DNA from: Campylobacter concisus
GTDB taxonomy: Bacteria; Campylobacterota; Campylobacteria; Campylobacterales; Campylobacteraceae
Reading direction: 5' to 3'
Assembly (NCBI RefSeq): GCF_015679985.1
Contig: NZ_CP049239.1
Coordinates: 1,178,001 to 1,242,000 of the forward strand
DNA: 64,000 nt
This document shows positions 35,017-43,129 of this stretch, in pieces. The translations under genes were made by a program, and so were the position numbers. The notes beneath the pieces are model-generated. The model made no database searches, was not told the DNA's origin, and saw nothing but the letters and a program-made list of their open reading frames with translations. Numbering within the stretch: position 1 is the stretch's first letter; every line of letters starts with the position of its first letter.

Positions 35017-37209
35017 TTATAAATTTTCTATTTCTATGACGCCAACCGTTTCAAATGGCGTATTTGCCGAGATCTCAGCAAAGCTTAGCACCACGATATC
35101 GATGGCAAAATTTGCGCAGATATTTGCTATAAATTTTCTTAGGCTTGGCTCAACGCAAAGCACCATTTCTCCGTGCTGGCTCATCGGACGTTTCTCTTTT
35201 TCATGTCTTAGAGCCTGAACGATCGCTGAAGTTTGAGCCACATTTATCATCAGGTGATACGCGCCATCTTTATACTGCACCGCGTCCATAAGCTTTTGCT
35301 GCGCAGCACTATCTAAAATATAAAAATTTAGCTGACCTTTCTCATCGACATAAAGCGAAGTGATGACGCGTGAAAGCGCTGCGCGCACGTGCTCGATGAT
35401 CATGTCTAGGTTTTTGCTAACCTCAGCGATATCGCTAATTGATTCAAGTATGCTAAGCAGATCTTTGATCGGGATATTGTCTTTAAGCAGTGCTTTTAAA
35501 ACCTTTTGGATCAAATTTATAGGTGCGATCCTTAGCGTATCCTCGACCACAACTGGATAGTCGATCTTTAGCTTGTCTAATAAATTTTGCGTCTCTTGGC
35601 GAGTTAGAAGCTCGGCTGCATTTTGCTTGATAAGCTCACTCATATGCGTTGATATGACGCTTGCAGGATCAACTATTGTGTAGCCGCTAAGTATGGCGTC
35701 CTCTTTGACGCTAGCATCGATCCAGAGTGCGTCCAGCCCAAAAGCTGGCTCTTTTGTCGGAATTCCCTCGATATCTTCGCTAACTAGACCGCTATCCATC
35801 GCTAGAAATTTATCAGCATAAATTTCACCATGACCGATCACGATACCTTTTAGCTTAAAGCGGTATTCGTTTGGCGGTAATTGAAGGTTGTCACGAATTC
35901 TTATCTTTGGCATCAAAAAGCCAAGACTTGAAGCGATATTTCGCCTCATAGCACGAATCCTCTCAATGAGATCCACATCAGCTAGCTTTAGCAGACCATA
36001 TCCTAGGTCGAGCTCTAAAATTTCAAGCTTTAAGATGTCGTTTATCTTTGTCTCTTCTTCTCTTGCTATCTCTTCGTCGCTCTTCTTTGGTACCTTAGTA
36101 GTGGCACCACTAGCAGCTGCACCTGCTCCGCTTTGCGTAGCGGCTCCAGCTTTTTTAGAAGCTGTTTTGTCTTTTGACGCAAGGCTTAAATTTAGCCCGC
36201 CATCTTTGGTCTGCTTGATGATGTAGCCAAGTCCCAAAAATAGCACTGCTATAAAGCCAAGAGAAAGAGTCGGAAGCCCTGGAACAAGGGCAAACATAAA
36301 TAGTATGAAGCCCACTATCAGTAAGGTTTTATAATCCCCTAATAGCTGATTTAACGTGCCTTCTGCAAAGTCCTCATCGTCCTTGCTAGCCCTTGTGATG
36401 ATGATAGCAGTCGCTGTTGATGTGATAAGCCCTGGGATCTGGCTCACAAGTCCATCGCCGATAGTAAGGATCGTATAGTACTGAGCCGATGTCGCCATAT
36501 CAAGGCCGTGTTGAAATGAGCCGATAGCAAAGCCGCCGATGATGTTAATTATAGTGATGATGATGCCAGCGACGGCGTCACCTTTTATAAATTTAGACGA
36601 ACCATCCATTGCGCCGTAAAAATTTGCCTCACCGATGATGGCTTGGCGTCTTTCACGCGCTGTTTTTTCATCAATCAAACCTGCGTTTAAGTCCGCATCT
36701 ATCGCCATTTGCTTACCTGGCATCGCATCAAGTGTAAAACGCGCTTGCACCTCGCTCACACGGGTTGAGCCCTTTGTTACGACCATAAAATTTATGAGAA
36801 CCAAGATACAAAAGACGATGGTGCCGATGACAAAGTTGCCGCCAACGACGAAATTTCCAAAACTTGAGATGATCTCGCTGACCGCTTCTGGGCCGTTGTG
36901 ACCTTCGCTTAAGATCATACGCGTGGTTGCGATATTTAGCGAGAGGCGAAAAAGCGTAACGATAAGGATCAGTGTCGGAAATGTGCTAAGATCGGTTGGT
37001 TTTGGCACATAAATCGAAATTAAAATTATAAGCACAGAAATCGAGATCGAAAGTGCCAGGAAAAAGTCAAGCACCGCGCTTGGAAGCGGTACGATGATGA
37101 TAGCAAGGATGGCAACAATGATACCAACGATGCTAAGACTTTTAAACTTAACAATTGGCGCAAGAAACGGTGCAACAAGAGTTAAGATGTTATTTTTTTG
37201 CTTTGCCAA
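35017..37209 (-). CDS. flhA: Flagellar biosynthesis protein FlhA
   Basis: A 730-residue core of the flagellar type III export gate. The N-terminal half has about eight membrane segments and the FHIPEP signature region (SVLIILISIYVPKPTDLSTF, LTFRLSLNIATTRMIL). A linker with an Ala/Thr/Ser-rich stretch (about 330-370) follows, then the cytoplasmic domain (GYTIVDPASVISTHMSELI). It needs FlhB, FliP/Q/R elsewhere, and in campylobacters also feeds the FlgS/FlgR signal. It starts 2 bp after the Rrf2 gene, so that regulator heads the run flhA-DHH-small gene-Sel1. Confidence 0.97.
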   Translation of the reverse strand: MAKQKNNILTLVAPFLAPIVKFKSLSIVGIIVAILAIIIVPLPSAVLDFFLALSISISVLIILISIYVPKPTDLSTFPTLILIVTLFRLSLNIATTRMILSEGHNGPEAVSEIISSFGNFVVGGNFVIGTIVFCILVLINFMVVTKGSTRVSEVQARFTLDAMPGKQMAIDADLNAGLIDEKTARERRQAIIGEANFYGAMDGSSKFIKGDAVAGIIITIINIIGGFAIGSFQHGLDMATSAQYYTILTIGDGLVSQIPGLITSTATAIIITRASKDDEDFAEGTLNQLLGDYKTLLIVGFILFMFALVPGLPTLSLGFIAVLFLGLGYIIKQTKDGGLNLSLASKDKTASKKAGAATQSGAGAAASGATTKVPKKSDEEIAREEETKINDILKLEILELDLGYGLLKLADVDLIERIRAMRRNIASSLGFLMPKIRIRDNLQLPPNEYRFKLKGIVIGHGEIYADKFLAMDSGLVSEDIEGIPTKEPAFGLDALWIDASVKEDAILSGYTIVDPASVISTHMSELIKQNAAELLTRQETQNLLDKLKIDYPVVVEDTLRIAPINLIQKVLKALLKDNIPIKDLLSILESISDIAEVSKNLDMIIEHVRAALSRVITSLYVDEKGQLNFYILDSAAQQKLMDAVQYKDGAYHLMINVAQTSAIVQALRHEKEKRPMSQHGEMVLCVEPSLRKFIANICANFAIDIVVLSFAEISANTPFETVGVIEIENL

Positions 37210-37211
37210 CT

Positions 37212-37616
37212 TTACTTCTTAACGATGTCACTTAGTTTTATCGCATCAAGCATCTCGTCGATCTTGCCTTGAAGACCGCTAAACATCGACCAAATTTGAC
37301 AGCTTGAGGCTTTATTTGACGGGCAGCCATCTGCAGAAGATGAGCACTCAAAGACGTTAAGTTCACGTTTTTCAGCGCACTCTATTATCTTTTTTATGCT
37401 TAAATTTTCAGGTTCGTTATTTAGCGCGAAACCGCCATTTGCCCCTTTAAACGACTTTAAAATTCCATCTTTTGCAAGATTTTGTAAAATTTTGGCTAAA
37501 AAGCTTTTTGAAATTTTAAGTTCATTTGAGATCGTATCAACATCAACTGGAGATGATTTTTGAGATATTAAAATAAGTGAAAGTAGAGCGTATTCGCTTG
37601 CCTTTGTAAAAAGCAT
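37212..37616 (-). CDS. Rrf2-family transcription regulator
   Basis: A 134-residue winged-helix regulator (MLFTKASEYALLSLILI, recognition helix about 33-50, wing LKSFKGANGGFAL). It has four cysteines, Cys80, Cys91, Cys98 and Cys106; the last three resemble the cluster-binding triad of IscR/NsrR proteins, with spacing C-X6-C-X7-C. An Fe-S or NO-sensing role is therefore plausible. The same gene order Rrf2-flhA is found in C. jejuni (Cj0883c-flhA). ATG 37616; divergent from rpsO. Confidence 0.87.
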   Translation of the reverse strand: MLFTKASEYALLSLILISQKSSPVDVDTISNELKISKSFLAKILQNLAKDGILKSFKGANGGFALNNEPENLSIKKIIECAEKRELNVFECSSSADGCPSNKASSCQIWSMFSGLQGKIDEMLDAIKLSDIVKK

Positions 37617-37722
37617 TTATCTTCCTTAAGTCTTTAAATAGCCCTAATTTTATTAAATTTTTACTGCATTTTTCATTAATTTTTAAAAAGCGTAGTTTTA
37701 TCTAACTTTATGTTTTAAATGC

Positions 37723-37728
37723 TATAAT
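37723..37728 (+). promoter_or_regulatory. -10 element of rpsO
   Basis: TATAAT followed by CG, 34 bp upstream of the rpsO start, preceded by AT-rich sequence with T-tracts at helical intervals, as in vegetative promoters of this genus. Confidence 0.7.
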
Positions 37729-37762
37729 CGCTCTTTCAAAATTCACCAATCAGGAGGTCATT

Positions 37763-38035
37763 ATGGCTTTGGATTCGGCTAAAAAAGCTCAAATAGTTGC
37801 GAAATTCGCTAGAAAAGAGGGAGATACAGGCTCTCCAGAAGTTCAAATAGCTCTTTTAACAGCTAGAATAACTGAACTTACAGAACACCTTAAAATTTTC
37901 AAAAAAGACTTTTCATCACGTTTAGGTCTTTTAAAACTAGTTGGTCAAAGAAAAAGACTTTTAAAGTATCTTAAAAACAAAGACTACACTACATATTCAA
38001 AACTAATCTCTGAGCTTGGCTTAAGAGATAAATAA
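37763..38035 (+). CDS. rpsO: Ribosomal protein S15
   Basis: A 90-residue 16S rRNA-binding primary protein of the small subunit. Motifs: [20 protein letters not shown] and [20 protein letters not shown], ending [20 protein letters not shown]. The AGGAGG site and a single-gene transcript between its promoter and a hairpin terminator are clear. Confidence 0.99.
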   Translation: MALDSAKKAQIVAKFARKEGDTGSPEVQIALLTARITELTEHLKIFKKDFSSRLGLLKLVGQRKRLLKYLKNKDYTTYSKLISELGLRDK

Positions 38036-38041
38036 TCCATC

Positions 38042-38067
38042 GGAGAGCGATCTGCTCTCCTTATTAA
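38042..38067 (+). terminator. Terminator of rpsO
   Basis: 7-bp GC-rich stem GGAGAGC / GCTCTCC with a GATCT loop, followed by TTATTAAATTT. Confidence 0.82.
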
Positions 38068-38420
38068 ATTTCCTTCATCCATAATTTTTATTCAAAAATT
38101 TACAGTCTATTTTAAAATTTTCTATCTTTAGTATTAATTTATCTACTCACAATATGACTAACCTTTTTAAATAAGGTAAAATTAGAATTAATTTCTTCAT
38201 TTTATATAAAAAGCTAAATCTCTATATCTTTATTTCTTTTATAATAAATTTATTAATTTTAAATAAATTTAAAATCCCTAGATAATTGACTTTAGTGGAA
38301 CTAAATTAATTCTAGCTTAAATTATAAATTTATTTTTATAGATAAAGAATTTTTATTAAAGATTAAGAATCTGGCTACTAATATTATCCATATAAAAATA
38401 TGCATATATTGCATAGCAAA
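38068..38420. other. AT-rich gap between rpsO and formate dehydrogenase
   Basis: About 350 bp without a gene on either strand. It is very AT-rich with scattered stop codons, and no tRNA or ncRNA is recognisable. The only structured element is a short palindrome ATGCA-TATAT-TGCAT at 38400-38414, directly before the formate dehydrogenase ribosome site. No sigma-54 or clear -10 box can be picked with confidence. Confidence 0.4.
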
Positions 38421-38427
38421 GGAGAAA

Positions 38428-40707
38428 ATGATGAAAGAAGGCAAAGTCATCTGTCCTTATTGCGGGACAGGCTGTCAAGTAACCTTGCATGTGGAAAATA
38501 ATGTCGTTCGTGCCGCCACTGGCGTTGAAGACAATCCAGTCAATCAAGGAAATTTATGTTTAAAAGGCTTTTATGGCTGGGATTACGTTGCAAGTCCAGA
38601 TAGACTCACAAAACCATTAATTAGAAAGAAAAATGGCGTATTTTCAAAGGATGGTGATTTTGAGGAAGCTAGCTGGGATGAGGCACTTGATCTTGTCGTA
38701 GAAAAAATGAAAGAAACCAAAGCAAAATATGGCCCAGACGCATTAGCTGGAAATTTCTCAGCACGTTGTACACTTGAAGACAACTACGTTGCTCAAAAAC
38801 TAATGCGCGCAGTAATTGGCACAAATAACGTCGATCACTGTGCTAGAATTTGACACGCTCCGACAGTAGCAGGACTTGCTAAAACAATCGGAAACGGAGC
38901 TGCCACTAATAGCTTTACAGAGATTGGCACTTATAGTAACTGTATATTAATGATAGGCTCAAACCCAGAAAATGGTCACCCAATCGCAGCTATGCACATC
39001 CAAAGAGCACTAAACCGCGGCGCAAAGCTAATCGTCATCGACCCTATTAAGACCGAGTTTGCAAGCAGAGCTGATATTCACTTACAACTAGAGCCTGAGC
39101 ACAACATCCCGGTTATCAACGCACTTCTTTACACTATCATCGAAGAAGGCCTTGTAAATGAAGAATTTGTAAGAGATCACACAATAGGCATTGAGTATGT
39201 CAAAGAAGCTGTAAAAGACTATGCTCCAGAGGTCGTGGCTAAATACACAAGGCTAAATCCAGAGGATATCAGAGCGGCTGCTAGAATGTACGCTACCACA
39301 AAGCCAGCTGTCATCACTCACGGCATGGGTGTAACTCACTTTAACCACGGCGTTGGCGGAGTTTGTGATGTATCAAATTTATTCTTGATCACTGGCAACA
39401 TCTGCGAGCTTGGCACAGGCGACTTACCATTAAGAGGACAAGAAAATGTTCAAGGCTGCTGTGATATGGGCGTTTTACCAAATATCTTCCCAAATCTTGG
39501 CTCAGTCACTGATCCAGAGCAAAGAGCTTGGTTTGAAAAAATGTGGCACCTAGAACCTGGATTTTTGAGCTCAAAAATAGGCATTCACAAAACCGAAGTA
39601 CCTGATGCGATCCTTGATGGCAAAGTGCATTTCTTCTGGACTATCGGAGAAAATCCAGTCATCTCTGAGCCAAATACCAACCACTTTTTAAAAGGTATCG
39701 CTCATGTTGATTTCTACGTCGTGCAAGATCTATTTTTAACTGAGACTTCACTAAAAGCTGATGTCATACTTCCAGGTGTTGCAAGTAGCGAGAAAGAAGG
39801 ACTTTATACAAACGCAGAGCGCCGCGTACAGCACAACGAAGCAGTCATCACACCTCCAGGAGATGCTAGACAAGACTGGTGGATCGTTTGTGAGATCGCA
39901 CGCCGTTTAGGAGCAACTGAGGGCTTTAACTTCAACTCACCAGAAGAAATTTGGGAAGAAGTTAGAAAATGCGACCCAAGACGATATGGTGGCATGAGTT
40001 ATTACCGTATCAAAAAGTATCACGGACTTCACTGGCCATGTCCAAATGAAGATGATATGGGCGGTCAAAGCTTGTATCTTGATAAGAAATTTTTCACACC
40101 TGATGGCAAAGGTCGTTTTGTGCCATGCCTCTTTGTGGATAAGGCCGATAAGATCGAGAGCGCAAAACTTGAGTTTGCTAAGAAGATGAATATGTCGCCT
40201 GAGTATCCTATCATGGCTGGCTCAGTCGATGAAAAGACTGACGATGAGTATCCGATACAGCTTCTAACCACTAGAAAGGTCTATCAATACACCGTTGGCA
40301 CTATGACAAGACGCTCACGAGCGATCGAAGAAGGTGGAGATAGTATCGGGCCTATCGCCGAGATGAATCCAGCACTTGCGGCAAGATATGACTTAAAACA
40401 AGGCGACTTCATCAAAGCATGGAGTAGATACGGCTACATCGTCGTAAAAGCCGAAGTAACAGACATCGTGCCTGACGGCATCATCCAGATGACTTTCCAC
40501 TACTGGGAGAGCTCTTGCAATGAGCTAACAAGCAGCGGTTGGGACTACATCAGCAAGACTCCGACATTTAAAGCAGCTATTCAGATCAAAAAGATCGATG
40601 AAGAAGAATTTTTACGAGTTCGCGAACTAAAACGCATAAAATTCCAAACTTCAAAGATCATCTATGATGACTTCCACCATCACGGAAATGCAGCGATAAA
40701 TGAGTAA
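38428..40707 (+). CDS. fdhF: Selenocysteine-containing formate dehydrogenase, FdhF (FDH-H) type
   Basis: A single gene of 759 codons read through TGA at 38851-38853 as selenocysteine (residue 142 from this start): CARI-Sec-HAPTVAGL aligns with the CARV-Sec-HGPSVAGL active site of E. coli FdhF. The N-terminal [4Fe-4S] motif is VICPYCGTGCQVTL, then NLCLKG. The molybdopterin domains follow, with GMGVTHFNHGVGG and RGQENVQGCCDMGV. Size and no signal peptide fit the cytoplasmic FDH-H class (715 residues in E. coli), not the longer Tat-exported FdhA. Ribosome site GGAG 38421-38424 suits ATG 38431 slightly better than 38428. It stands alone, with no hydrogenase or fdhB genes beside it. Confidence 0.93.
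38851..38900 (+). promoter_or_regulatory. UGA-Sec codon with SECIS-like hairpin
   Basis: TGA at 38851-38853. Downstream an apical stem TAGCA/TGCTA (38867-38871, 38877-38881) closes a GGACT loop, beneath it CCGA/TCGG (38860-38863, 38888-38891). An alternative outer pairing GCTCCG/CGGAGC also exists. Distance and G-G loop resemble the bacterial SECIS. Confidence 0.75.
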
Positions 40708-40734
40708 ATTTAGCGGGTAACCCCCGCTAAATTT
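40706..40734 (+). terminator. Terminator of fdhF
   Basis: Perfect 12-bp stem AAATTTAGCGGG / CCCGCTAAATTT around TAACC, overlapping the last two bases of the stop codon. Confidence 0.85.
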
Positions 40735-40855
40735 CTTTACTACCAAATTTCATAATCCAAAAATTTTGACATTGCGAAGCCAAAAAATCTAAATTTTAAC
40801 TTCACTATTTGTGGTTAAATTTTATATTTAAATACAAAAGCAGATATTTTTAAAT

Positions 40856-41560
40856 TTATTTAAACGCCAAAAAACTCATAAAATTTCCCCATTTAAATGT
40901 GCTCTCGACTCGCTTAAAGCCAGCATTTATGGCTAAGTTTCTATTTTCTTCTTCGGTGTATGGCACCAGCACATTTTCAAGCGCCTCTCTTTTTTGGGCG
41001 ATCTCATAGCGTGAGTAGCCTTGTGCTTGTTTGTAGTCCTCGTAAATTTCTATGACGCTTTTAGTAAGCTTTTTATCTTCAAAGATGATCTTTTCACTAA
41101 ATAAAAAAACTCCATTTTCATTTAGTCCGTTATAAATTTTTTGCACTAGATCGGCCCTTTTTGGCGGTCTGATAAACTGCAAAGTATAGTTTGCTAAAAC
41201 TGCGTCAAAGTCCACTAGCTCATACTTTAAAATATCATCAAGCAAAAATTTTATCTTTGCTCCATAAGCTTTTGCTTTATTTTTGGCATTTGCTAGCATA
41301 GCTTCAGAGTTATCCACGCCGCTTAGCACGAGATCGTTTCTAAGATTATTTAGTAAAAGTAAGCTATTTGCCGTCGAGCAGCCAAGGTCGCACACTTTTG
41401 CTGATTTTGGCAAAATTTTAGCAAGTAGTTTTGCGTTTAGATTTGAGCTCACGTCGTAAAATGGCACCGAGCGCGAGATCATATCGTCAAAAACGCTCGC
41501 CACAAAGTCGTCAAATTCAAACTGCTTGCTTATAGGCTCCTTAAAAATTTCATCTCTCAT
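40856..41560 (-). CDS. cmoA: Carboxy-S-adenosyl-L-methionine synthase CmoA
   Basis: A 234-residue SAM-fold enzyme converting SAM and prephenate to carboxy-SAM, used by CmoB for wobble uridine modification. Motifs: F(A)SVFDDMISRSVPFYD near the N-terminus, KVCDLGCSTANSLLLL SAM loop, GVDNSEAML, and NYTLQFIRPP. It overlaps the ribF stop by 4 bp. Last gene of the long minus-strand run from rppH. The cmoB partner is at 26942-27811, so the pathway is complete here but split. Confidence 0.93.
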   Translation of the reverse strand: MRDEIFKEPISKQFEFDDFVASVFDDMISRSVPFYDVSSNLNAKLLAKILPKSAKVCDLGCSTANSLLLLNNLRNDLVLSGVDNSEAMLANAKNKAKAYGAKIKFLLDDILKYELVDFDAVLANYTLQFIRPPKRADLVQKIYNGLNENGVFLFSEKIIFEDKKLTKSVIEIYEDYKQAQGYSRYEIAQKREALENVLVPYTEEENRNLAINAGFKRVESTFKWGNFMSFLAFK

Positions 41561-42450
41561 ATACCAGCTCCGTATCCATCAAAGTATCTCATTGTCTCGT
41601 TGCCAAAAAGATCGCACACGCCAACACAAGCTCTAGCTCCGTTTATATCGCATTTGATCTGTTCTTTTAGCCCTTCAAGTGTGTCAAATTTTTTATTATC
41701 TCGCAAGCGTTTTATAAAACAAACCGCGACATGCTTCGCTACTTTTGGCGCGACCTCGTCTAAGATGTATGTCTCGACGCTAAAATTTCCATCCGTGCTA
41801 AGTCTATTGCCTATAAATGTGACCGAGCCATAGGTATATGAGCCTATCCTAGTTCTTGTGGCGTACACGCCGTCTTTAGGCAATAAATAGTTTTTTACAT
41901 CCAAATTTAGCGTTGCAACTAGCTCCTTTGCACCGATGCCCTGCCCTTTTATCACGTTGCCCTCGACCGAGTACTCCCTGCCTATTAGCCTGTTTGCCTC
42001 TTCAATGTTGCCTTGGCGTATCAGCTCCCTAATGGATGAGCTATGCACGCCCATGCCGTCATAACAAACCTCATCAACGACGACCACCTCACCATCAAAA
42101 ATTCTTTTCAAATCGTGCTTATCCCACGCTCTATTTCTGCCAAATCTAAAATCAAACCCAACAACGATCTTTTTTAAATTTTTAAAATCATGTTTTAGCA
42201 TCGCGATAAATTCCTCACCACTAAGCCCTTTTATACTCTCAAAATCGTACAAAAAGCAAGGATAGTTTGAGTACTCGGCTCGCTTTAGCTTTGGCGTGAT
42301 GTTGGCTTTATTTTTATCGATCACGACAAGTCCGCCAAACTCGCCAAGCTGCTTTAAAAGCTGTTTGTGCCCCCTATGCACGCCGTCAAAGTGCCCGATC
42401 GCAACGGCAGTGATGTTATCTTTTGTTAAAAGCGTAGAAAAATTCGGCAT
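41557..42450 (-). CDS. ribF: Bifunctional riboflavin kinase/FAD synthetase
   Basis: A 297-residue flavin-cofactor enzyme. The N-terminal nucleotidyltransferase has AIGHFDGVHRGHKQLL, VVGFDFRFGRNRAWD and HSSSIRELIRQGNIEEAN; the C-terminal flavokinase has VIKGQGIGAKELVATLN and TDGNFSVETYILDE. Slightly short but complete. It overlaps the 3' end of tlyA by 35 bp, with GAGGGAA before ATG 42450, and cmoA by 4 bp. Confidence 0.93.
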   Translation of the reverse strand: MPNFSTLLTKDNITAVAIGHFDGVHRGHKQLLKQLGEFGGLVVIDKNKANITPKLKRAEYSNYPCFLYDFESIKGLSGEEFIAMLKHDFKNLKKIVVGFDFRFGRNRAWDKHDLKRIFDGEVVVVDEVCYDGMGVHSSSIRELIRQGNIEEANRLIGREYSVEGNVIKGQGIGAKELVATLNLDVKNYLLPKDGVYATRTRIGSYTYGSVTFIGNRLSTDGNFSVETYILDEVAPKVAKHVAVCFIKRLRDNKKFDTLEGLKEQIKCDINGARACVGVCDLFGNETMRYFDGYGAGI

Positions 42451-43129
42451 TTCCCTCTTTCCCTTTTACTTCGCACTCTTTGCAAGCTATCATTTTAAAT
42501 CCTAAGCCATTAGCCATCACTTCAAACCTCTTCATTGCTAAATTTATAGCTTTCATATCAGTGACGACGCCTTTTTTATTTCGTTTTACGCCAACACCCA
42601 CTTCAAATTGTGGCTTAAAGAGTGTGATAATGAGCGAATTCCCACTTGCTAGCTCACAAATAGCAGGCAAAATTTCAGCCAAAGAGATAAAGCTAACATC
42701 GCAGGTTATTAGATCAAATTTATCTTGCTCTTGCTTGGCAAACTCTCTTATATCGGTCTTTTCATAAATTTTTACTCGCTCATCGCTTCTTAGACTGGCA
42801 TCTAGCTGATCAGTGCCCACATCCACACCAGTCACGCTTTTTACGCCACGCTCAAGCAAAATTTGCATAAAGCCACCAGTCGAGCTACCTATATCAAGCG
42901 CATTTTTGCCAGTTAGATCAAATTTCATCGTCTCCAAAAAGCTCTTTAGCTTCAAAGCCCCTCGTCCAACGTAAATTTCATCAAGCAGCGAAATTTTAGC
43001 CTCGCCAACCTCGCTTGAAACCTTGGTGCAAATTTCTCCGTTTGAAAGCACCTTGCCAGATTTTATTAGCTCGCTAGCCTTGTTTCTGCTTATGTTTAAA
43101 ACGCTTGCGACGTAGTTATCAAACCTCAA
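42416..43129 (-). CDS. tlyA: TlyA-family rRNA (cytidine-2'-O)-methyltransferase
   Basis: A 237-residue protein with an N-terminal S4 RNA-binding domain (MRFDNYVASVLNISRNKASELIK onward, about 1-60) and a C-terminal FtsJ-like methyltransferase with the SAM loop NALDIGSSTGGFMQILLERG, DVSFISL, and LFKPQFEVG. TlyA methylates 23S rRNA, and 16S rRNA in some species; it affects capreomycin sensitivity and hemolysis phenotypes. It overlaps the ligA 3' end by 11 bp. Confidence 0.93.
   Translation of the reverse strand: MRFDNYVASVLNISRNKASELIKSGKVLSNGEICTKVSSEVGEAKISLLDEIYVGRGALKLKSFLETMKFDLTGKNALDIGSSTGGFMQILLERGVKSVTGVDVGTDQLDASLRSDERVKIYEKTDIREFAKQEQDKFDLITCDVSFISLAEILPAICELASGNSLIITLFKPQFEVGVGVKRNKKGVVTDMKAINLAMKRFEVMANGLGFKMIACKECEVKGKEGNAEFFYAFNKR

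Noticed and set aside
38355-38400. Sigma-54 promoter before fdhF (GG near 38373)
   Set aside because: The required GC ten bases after the GG is missing; the match is chance in AT-rich DNA.
38428-40707. Formate dehydrogenase as a pseudogene split by a stop codon
   Set aside because: The single TGA is at the known selenocysteine site, both sides align continuously, and a SECIS-like hairpin follows.
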